Source: Pelargonium nanum (taxonomy: Eukaryota; Streptophyta; Magnoliopsida; Geraniales; Geraniaceae). Taken from it: a DNA stretch of 23,233 nt. Positions 1 through 8,600 of this stretch are shown in pieces (the first letter of the stretch is position 1; each line of letters begins with the position of its first letter). The notes below the pieces were generated by a model. That model saw nothing but the letters and a program-made list of their open reading frames with translations, searched no databases and was not told the origin of the DNA. Position numbers and translations under genes: made by a program. The stretch is taken from assembly GCA_036897485.1 (NCBI GenBank), contig JAYMTF010001476.1:1-23233 (forward strand), in the 5' to 3' direction.

Positions 1-4
1 AGCG

Positions 5-21
5 CCCCCCCCCCCCCCCCC
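5..21. repeat. Poly-C tract
   Basis: Seventeen consecutive C residues at the left edge, inside what should be an intron of the OTU7-like gene. Homopolymers of this length are prone to sequencing or assembly error, so the exact length should not be trusted. Confidence 0.8.
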
Positions 22-111
22 TCCATAACCAATGCTATTTTTCTTTCTAGTATGCTAATTCAACTAGCCTAATAAGTTCTAGTTTTTGAAAGGCTGATGC
101 TGACCTTTCAG

Positions 112-2123
112 CAACATCTAGCCAAGCAAAAGTTTCCATCAGCAAGTCAAAAGGGGGAGCTGGCAAAGATACTATTAATTCAGGATCTATCAAGCTAGTC
201 ATGGCAGGAAGCGGTTGTGATAACTCTGAAAAAGTAAAAGAGGTTATTTATTTCCTGTGATTCTCTATTATGGTTGTGGTCTTTTTCAATTAAAGAATGG
301 ATATATAAATTGTGATCTTCTGATCTCTTTAAATGTTGCTTTTATAGTGACTTCAGAATGCATAGAGCTTCCCTTTTGTTTTCTGTCTCATGCTTTCTAG
401 TTCCAGGTTTTGCTACAAGTAGATGGTGACGTCGATGCTGCAATTGAATATCTGATAGCACAACAACAAACAGAGGAAAATTTGGCCGAGGAGGATGCCC
501 AAACTTGTCATACAAGTACTTCTTATGGTAATGGCCGGTCAGTATTGTTTCACATTTTGAATATTTCAGAAATGAATGATGTTAGTTTTCTCTTCATTGA
601 ATCCCCATACTATTTTGCTTACTTCAAGTACAAGGCTATTTAGTACCAGGAAGGCACATTTTTATTTGCTTGCTTTCTGCATATATGGTTGCATGAATTC
701 TGACATTTGACCCATAAGGATTTTTTTTTAATTATCAGCAAGACTCATAGGGATTGTTGCTACTACTTCTTTAGGGTATTTTGGCCATGTTGAAGTTTAT
801 GAGAATATATATTTCCTCGTATATGGATCTTTTGTTACTGGTCTATTCTTTATAACAATTTTGATAATAGTTTCAAATGGATGGTGAATTTGTTTCATTG
901 TAAGGCTCTGAGTATGAGTCTGTTTTTAGTTATGCTGTGCTGTTGTTGAAACACATGTATGTAGTGGTTTAGTTTCTTTCTAGTAGTGCTATAGTCCTGC
1001 CTAAAAGCTTCAATATGCAATTTTTATTGTGATTGAAAACTACTTGCACACTTGTAAATGCCTTGGGATATCTTCAAGGAGGCCTCTCTCTCCCTCCTTT
1101 TTTTTTTTTTGGAAAAGGTTAGAATCTTATATCCAATCCTACATTGCAGTTTTTCCTTGATCTAGTTCGTTCCACTCTACATTACAGTTTACTTCTTCTC
1201 CATGCTTATACTTATCATTATTATGTATTTTCTATTTTTCTATAATAAACTTTTGTTAAATGGAAGATGGATTGAGTACGTAACCTACTTGTCACCGTCG
1301 TAGAGTATTGAATTCATTGCAGTTATTCCTTGCCCATATTTTCAACTGTCACTTTGTTCTTGCTAGAATTTGTATATATTAATTTAAGAGGTCTTTGCAT
1401 TGTACTTTTTCTTCTTGCCTTTTTCTCATTAGTTTTTATTTTCTTATTTTTTGAGAATCCAGATAATGAAATTGGAAATAATGACCATTGTGAGAAGGAA
1501 CCTGTAAACAAGACCCACAAACAGGGTTCCTCTAATGTCAGTGTTAAACCTAAACATGATAATAGCAGCTCCAAGCTTGATGAAAAGGTTTTCTGATATT
1601 TATTTTCCCTTTATTCCGTGTCTCTTGGTTTCTTTTCAAATTGGCTTACCTTAATTAGACTTTGATTTCATATTGGTTTTGTTGGATTGCAGAAAATTCC
1701 AAGGAACAAGATATGCCCTTGTGGATCAAAAAAGAAATACAAGGCTTGTTGCGGATCAGTTGGAGGGAGATCCTCTTCCAAGCTTGTAGTGTATGCTTCT
1801 TTACTCTTTTATTATGGCTCTATACCTTTAACTATTCAAACATTGCCTAGCTTTAGTGTGCTAAAGCCAACAATTATCTGTTTTTTCTTTCTTTCTTCAT
1901 ATTTGTGTTTGACAAGCTCATACAAACTGGCCTACATAGAAATCTTTTAAATATAGAAAAAAGTAATTTTTGCTTACTAAAGTTGCGTTGTTATTGTATC
2001 AGTAACCAGAAGGTCGAGTCAAATAAGATTAGAAAGGAAAAAAAGCAAGGGCAGAAAGGCGGACATGTGTCATCATGTGAATATGATGTAGGACTGCCTG
2101 ACATGGGTGCCCTTTGTATATGA
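112..2123 (+). CDS. OTU7: OTU-domain deubiquitinase, OTU7/OTUD3-like, 3' part only
   Basis: This is the C-terminal part of a plant OTU cysteine protease with a SEC-C motif. The family removes ubiquitin from substrates. The catalytic OTU domain would lie upstream of the window. I assemble five exons: 112-242, 407-527, 1463-1587, 1693-1790 and 2003-2123. All introns are GT-AG, the phases join without stops, and they encode about 197 aa ending at TGA. The exon 1/2 junction gives a UBA-like segment (IKLVMAGSGC, then VLLQVDGDVDAAIEYLIAQQ), which is expected to bind ubiquitin. A polar Asn/Lys-rich linker follows. The fourth exon carries a SEC-C zinc motif, C-P-C-G-S-K-K-K-Y-K-A-C-C (1714-1752). The tail is basic and ends DMGALCI. 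The donor of the fourth exon (GT|gtatgc, 1790) was chosen because it restores frame as V-V-N-Q into the last exon; nearby GT alternatives give stops or shifts. The family call rests on recalled homologues (Arabidopsis OTU7); the symbol is by homology only. Confidence 0.85.
1714..1752 (+). other. SEC-C zinc-binding motif
   Basis: The codons read C-x-C-G-S-K-K-K-Y-K-x-C-C, the standard SEC-C signature first described at the C-terminus of SecA. The two cysteine pairs are expected to hold one zinc ion. The combination with a preceding UBA-like segment is characteristic of plant OTU7-type deubiquitinases. Confidence 0.9.
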
Positions 2124-3612
2124 TCGATTCTAATCGAGCCATGACTAGCCTCTTCATTTCAGGTACTTAACGCTTCTCGTCTATGCTATCAGGTTATTTT
2201 TATATCCTTATACTGGTACTGTTGCTGCTGCTACTACCATTGTGGTGGGAGACTCAAACAAACATGTTTCTTACCATTCACCCATTACACAGTAGCTCTT
2301 TATTTTCCTTGAAACATAGTTTTTCTCTTCGCATCATTTGCCCGCTTCAAGTTTTTTATTCTAGGAAAGGGTGATGCCATACATAAAAAGGAAGAGCTGG
2401 CAGTTTGTACCCAAACCGACCTTCATTTTTTGCTGGCTTGGATCATACACAATAAACCCAATTAAATTGTCATGACAACTAGGCTTAGGTCCTTTTGACT
2501 CGAAATCCAAATTGTCAGCCAAATATAAATACATATAGATCTTTCAACCTTGAATTGATCAATCCGGCATGACAGAAAAATAAAGGATCAGAATTTATCA
2601 TCATTTTTATTTTTGTTATTTTCACTTTGCAGATACACTTTAACAGTGTCAGATGGAATGAACTGCAATTGCCTTACCTTGCGAGTTTTTTTAAATCTCA
2701 ACTCGGAAAAAGGAAATAGAAGAAAAGAAGTAGAAGATTCTTAAATCTGAAATATAATCACAGTGCATTGATTTGGCTCTCTGATAATGATTGTTTTTGA
2801 GTTTTGTATACTGAGCACCATCTGGAAGGAAGTGAAACTGTAAGATGAACAAGGATAGTAATGAATGCATTATGATTTTTTTTTTTTGAAGATTCTGATT
2901 ACTAACTGTATGTTTGGTTTTATTTGAACTGAAACAATGTAGCTAATCCAGTAGTGCCATTCTTGTTTCAAGTTGATTCAGTATGCATTTTATGAAGGGA
3001 GAATATAATTTACGTGTGTATATCTCCTCCTTATAGGTTATCAAAATTTCGCGAGAGGCATCGAGCTCATACAAAAATCAATTCTTAAAAGCGTTTTACA
3101 AGAACAACCAACATTTAATATAGTTGCAAGGACTCATCAAACATTATTGAATAAATAAAAATATTAATTGGATAAAATTGTACTGACCGATATTAAGAGA
3201 TGTAATATTATAATTATTTTGAGTAACGATAAAAATATCTTCCACATATTACAATGGGCTTGTAAATAAAAATAAAAATAAAAATTATATCATAAATAGT
3301 CATGTTATTTTGCACCTGAAAATTTTTACAATTTTTTGTTCAAATACTTAGCAATTGTTTAGTAGCATAATGATTGATTGTTTGGTTATGAAAAGTCGAA
3401 AACGATGTTATATGTCATATGCAAAAAATTATAATACGAAATTGTTTTTATAAAATGAGTAAAAAATACATATTAATATAAAAACATATATGAATGAAAA
3501 GTATGCTATACAGTATATATTACTACCGCTACATATATAACATGAATCAATTGTAGCGTATTGGTTAAGCAAGAAGTGCTACTAAACAAGTCCTTAACAT
3601 TTGTCTAACCGA
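2124..3612. other. 3' UTR and AT-rich spacer between the OTU7-like gene and copy A
   Basis: No open frame here resembles a gene. The first few hundred bases are probably 3' UTR; an AATAAA lies at 2451-2456. A possible acceptor (ttgcag, near 2632) hints that the UTR could be spliced, which I cannot confirm. From about 3100 the sequence becomes strongly AT-rich with A-tract microsatellites, for example ATAAAA repeats near 3267-3290. I see no convincing transposon ends. Confidence 0.5.
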
Positions 3613-3639
3613 CATTAGCAATTAAGTTCCCTCCTCCTC

Positions 3640-3863
3640 CAAAACCGTAAATGACGTAGGCACACGTCATGATAAATCAGCCAGTCCGCGTGAGTCACGT
3701 GACATTGACGCCTCTTTCACTCTCCCTCCTCTTCCTGCTCTGCTCTTAACAGTTCACACCACACCACCTCCACATCTCCTACCGGTATCGGAGTCGGAGA
3801 GAGAGAGAGAAAAAAGCTCAGTTACGCACCAAAACCCTAGCGCCGGAGATTCTTCTGGCAGCC
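3640..3863 (+). promoter_or_regulatory. Proximal promoter and 5' UTR of copy A, with three ACGT-core sites
   Basis: The region holds an inverted pair TGACGT (3652-3657) and ACGTCA (3664-3669) separated by six bases, and a palindromic G-box CACGTG at 3696-3701. All are typical plant bZIP or bHLH targets. Pyrimidine-rich CT stretches (3715-3745) and a GA tract (3796-3815) follow, as is common in plant core promoters and leaders. I see no clear TATA box at a standard distance. The start codon at 3864 sits in a strong context (GCCATGG). Function is inferred from motif content only. Confidence 0.55.
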
Positions 3864-5570
3864 ATGGAAGTAGCGGAGGAACCAGCAGGAACCGAAGAAG
3901 ACAGCATTGTGCCTCTCCGCCCAGAGCGTTCCCGCTCGTCTTCCACCGCCCGTACTCTGATCGCCAATGCCGCCGACGGAGAAATTTCTGGCGAGTGTCA
4001 GTACCAAGACGAGGATGTCATCTGTAGGTTCTGCCATAGCCCCGGCGACTCCGACAATCCTCTCCGGTATCCTTGCGCCTGTCGCGGCACCATCAAGTTT
4101 GTGCACCAAGATTGTCTTCTTTCCTGGCTCGACCTTCGCAAGATTTCGCACTGCGAGGTACCTCTCTTTGATGTTTCTTGCTCTGCTCTGTGTAGTTATG
4201 GATTTTGGGCTATGTTTCGGAGTTGAAACTTCGAAATCGTTTTTGAGGTTTTGGTTCAAATGCTGGCTGTACGGTTAGGGATTTGAGTCTCAGTGTTGTT
4301 CAGATTTTGATTTTCTTGCATAGTTATGAATGATGTTGAATTGTTGATTACATTTGTGGTGATGAGATTTAGTTCTCTAATTTAGAAATGAAGTAGAACT
4401 GTATGATGCAAGCTTCACATGAACTGCTTTACATCTTTAGCCATCAATTTATGTAGCTAACTTCAACTTTATTGCATAATGTTCTTTCCTATTTTGACTG
4501 GGTGGGCTCGAGGCTTGATATAGATGTTGAATGTGCCTGCCATTACAGGTCTGCAAACAAGCTATTTCGTTTGTCCCTCTTTACGCCAAGAACACTCCAG
4601 CGAGGCTTTCTCCCTGGGAGTTTGTAATTGGGACTGCACTGAAAGCGTTCCGTGTGCTGCAAGCTTTCCAGCTCTGGGCCTATTATTTTTTCCTTTTCTT
4701 CATGTTAGTGCCACTCACTACATGCTGTCTTTGGGAGCTTTCTTTTGTGCAGAGTTTTGGTGAAGCCAGGAGAGTATTACTGAGTTACTTATCTGTATCA
4801 GAGGTTATTGCTGGTTGTTTTCTTGGCCTTGTACTGTCCGTTGGAATAACTTTGCTTACTCTTGCCGTACTTCTTGGGTTTAATTTTATGCCTTTAGAGG
4901 TATTGGAGATAAGATTACAGAATTTTGTGAGAGAAGATAATAACAGAAATGGTGCTCGTCCTCCACCAAATGGCTTCCACCCTGTCAGCTTAGCTGCTTA
5001 TTATGCATTTGCTGTGAGTTCTTGCTGTTCATTTTCTTATTTCACGTTCCTTTTTTTCTTCTTTACTTATGAATATTCTGTATTCTTTGTTTTTGACCTC
5101 CCAGGTTACATTTAACTAGGAAGCAAGTTTTAGTTCTTGAAACTTCAATTCAGTGGGGATTTTAGTTTTTGCATATAACGAGTTTCTCAAGTACAGTAAT
5201 GGTTATGGTTTCTCATTCTCATGGTCTTGTTTGTCAAACCTCAGTTTTGAAAGATGTGTAATATAAAAGATGTGACTCCATGAAAGGAGCTGGTGTTGTT
5301 TTTACAATAATGCCAATTCTGTGGAGTTTTGTTCTTTCTGGTTGGCCTTTCTCAATTCTGTAGTCTATAATTTCTGATTAAAACGCCTGTCTCCATCTAA
5401 AATTTATCTATAAAACTGAGGCAATGTGGTGAGACATTAAACTTGATGAGGAGACCAAATATGAACCTGATAATTTGTTTGTTTCATTGCCTAGTACATA
5501 CAACTTATGTCTGAGAATGACTCTTATAAAGTTTAATATTCCCCCAATCCCAAAATGAGTGTCCACTTTC

Positions 5571-5601
<31 letters not shown>

Positions 5602-8600
5602 TCAAAAACTAAAGACAATTTGTTTAGTACACAACTTTTCCTCATATGCTCCTACATGTATTTGTTGCAACAAACTCAAGCAGTTCTACCTAACTTATTT
5701 GAATTTTGAAGGATATTGTTAAAGTGGTGACTAAAGTTCCACATTGAAAAAAGTACAAGATGAATAAGCTACATATAATATGGTGGAAGTGAAACTCTAC
5801 TAATAAGGTTGACCTATTAGTATTGAAAGCCCAAGCCATTGTATGTACCCCAGTTTAATGTTGTCTCCCTTGTGGTGTCCGGCCACTTGCAGAAGGAAAT
5901 GCCTACAATGGTCCACCTATAGAAGGAAAATACCTACACGTGAGAGAGAGTGCCGATTTAAAAGGATTCCAGTTGTGGTCGTGTGGAGCCCACGATAAAA
6001 GAAGACAATGTGAGTGGTGGAGTAAAGCCCAAGCCACTTTATGTTGCCCAATTTTTTTTTATTTTTTGGCAATTCATTCATATCTAGCTTATTGAAAAAG
6101 AATCTACACTCATTTTTGAGAAAGTTGACTCTCAATTTGGGATGAAGGGAGTAATTAATATCATTGCAAGTTTGCTATTTAATTCTTGAATGATCGCTAA
6201 AATCGGAGTAAGGTCTTCCTCAAAAGGTTATTGTGTTTTTGTTTCTGAACTCATTTTATTAATAACTTATGGAAACTTTAAAAACTCGTCTTACATGTGG
6301 ATTGTAATTGTGTGATTTGCAAAGTAATTACAGTTCTCTTGCAGGTTCTTTCCACAAATACGGTTTTCATTTGTTGCCTGGTCTTTGTACCCTTTTGCAT
6401 AGGGCGAATTGTATCTCTTCATCTGTTGGGGTCAGCTGGTCCATTAGTTTCGTTGGAAAATGAATATACTTCTGTTGAGCATTTGCCCTCTGGCACTGAT
6501 GGAGAGAATGTTTCCGGCCAGGTCACTACTTTTCTCATTGGATACGTTGCTATATTGTCATTTATCTTGTGTTCCCGTGCCACTGTATACCTGACTCAAT
6601 GTGTGAGGGGTGGACCGGCCACGTGGAGGCGAATTCACAATGCTATCGTTACAAAGTCAGAGGCAATTTTCTCTGCTCTAAGGAAATTTGTTGCTATGCT
6701 TAGTCAATTTTTTACTACAGTGAAAAGGCATTATTTGACCATACTTAAGATTTCTTTGATATTGGGGATCAAAATTGGTCCATTTCCTTTTATGTGTGGC
6801 CTGTGGCTGGATGTCTGCACTCTAAGGATTTTTGGAGCAGGACTTTCTCGCCGAGTTGAACTCTTTGTCAGTCATCCTTTCGCATATTCAGTGCTTCACT
6901 GGATTGTTGGAATTCTCTACTTGCTTTTTGTTTTTCTATTTGTGGACTTTCTTCAAGTGGTATGAACTGCTCTCCTATTTTATCAGGTCAAAGTATTTCA
7001 TTTTCTCATTAATCATTCAGTTTTTGAGATTTTATTGACAATTCTGCCTATGCTTCTGGAAGGTACTACATAAAAGAGTTTTCTTCCTCCTTCCGGATAT
7101 AGCTAATCCTAAACTTGTGATTCATGAATGGAAGAAGAGTGCTATGCACCAGCATTTTTGTCACATTGTATTGTATCTTGCTATTCATGGGAGCTTGATG
7201 GTTCTGCTAGTATTTTTACCTATCGAGCTAGTTGTTTATTATGAACCATCCATTTTTCCACTTCTGTTTAGGTAATTTTCTAAAGATGAACACCTTCAAC
7301 CATTCAAAGCTTACATTTTTTGGCATGCACTCGTCATGCATGTTTCATGCCACCTGTTATTTACAAACTGATGTGCACCTGTGATGCAGAGGAACTATTG
7401 CTACCAGTCTGGTAGATATGCTGCATATTCTATCGAGATCACCCGGTATACTTAGGTTCCTCAATCCATCAACAGCAATTAAAGCACTTACACAGACGTG
7501 GTTAACTGTTGTGGGTTCAGTACTTGGTTTAAATCAGTTCTTACTAGCTAAACCTGAAGGTCATGGCATTCAGGCAAATGGGAATGTGGAGCCAGTTAGG
7601 CAGCATAGACCACATTGTTCAGTTCAACTAGTTCTTCTTGCTATTGTTGAAGGTTCAATTGTGCAAACATGTGCACTGGGCAACACTGATGTTGCAGAAG
7701 ATAACAGTGATGAAAAGGATATTTCTCAGTAAGTAAACAGTATAGTGCTACTATAACATCACATCTTGATTATATCATGGATTAGAAATGCTATATCTTT
7801 TTTTTGTTCTCTTTTACTTTGAAGCAACAGAGGTGCAAACTTCAAACAGTCCTTGAACTTTATGATCCTTCTAAACCTCTAAAATTATGGTACAGAAGGA
7901 TGAGTTTTGATCTGGACACATGTCGCGGTGGGCATGAGCATGCAGGGAGGAAAATTATGATCCTTGACAAAAGTTAACTATGTTCTGTTGTGTCTTGTTT
8001 GGAATTTGCAGGCACTCTGGTTTTGTATGATGGTTCAATGCTAGAGTTCATTGAGACCTTGATATTTGGCATGAGATTTGCATTAGGTTCAATATTTCAG
8101 ATAAACTTGTCAGTTAGATTCGATTGCATTCTAGTTGTTCGTGGTTGTAGAGTGAGTGCTCAGTGGCTAGGGTACATGTCATTATTCCATTTTTAATTAC
8201 GGTCTGTAAGATAACAACAACAACCAATTTCCCAAACAATGTCGGGGTCGGCTACTTGAATCCTTTAGCAAAACTCTTTGGTATCTTTAACTCGTAATCT
8301 CCACTTAATCCTATCTAATGCTATCTCAATTGTTAAGCGTAGTAATTTAAGTGTTAAACACTTGCAGACAAAAGAAAACAAAAGGTGATGTCATTACCTT
8401 AGCATATGTCTCCCTCATAACCTGGCCAGGTCAAATGGTAGTAAACAAACTGAGATGATATTTTGCTTTTGAGGGTTCCTTTCTTTCCCGATGGTTGCAA
8501 GACTAGGCATGTTGAGCTCTTGAGACATGGTTGGACAATTGGTAGAGATGGTTTTGATGTCCTATCCCCTGGTCTTTAATATGTGCTCTGGCTTAAAGTT

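Larger units (their letters stand above)
5014..6344 (+). other. Intron 2 of copy A, without a recognisable extra exon
   Basis: A 1.3-kb intron with donor GTGAGT and acceptor TTGCAG. I searched it for the acidic loop exon that canonical SUD1 has at this position and found nothing that reads like it. Most of the intron is a MITE that itself carries a nested insertion. Confidence 0.7.

Noticed and set aside
2183-2374. 63-codon open frame downstream of the OTU7-like stop codon
   Set aside because: Low-complexity Leu-rich translation in the probable 3' UTR, with no homology I recognise.
3837-4259. 140-codon minus-strand open frame over exon 1 of copy A
   Set aside because: It is antisense to the RING-CH coding exon. 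The + strand shows the real family motifs and splice sites.
5014-5115. Extension of exon 2 of copy A past 5013 into the following open frame
   Set aside because: The matching position in copy B has the same GTGAGT donor. Reading through gives hydrophobic low-complexity residues and then a stop, and would cut off the rest of the ligase.
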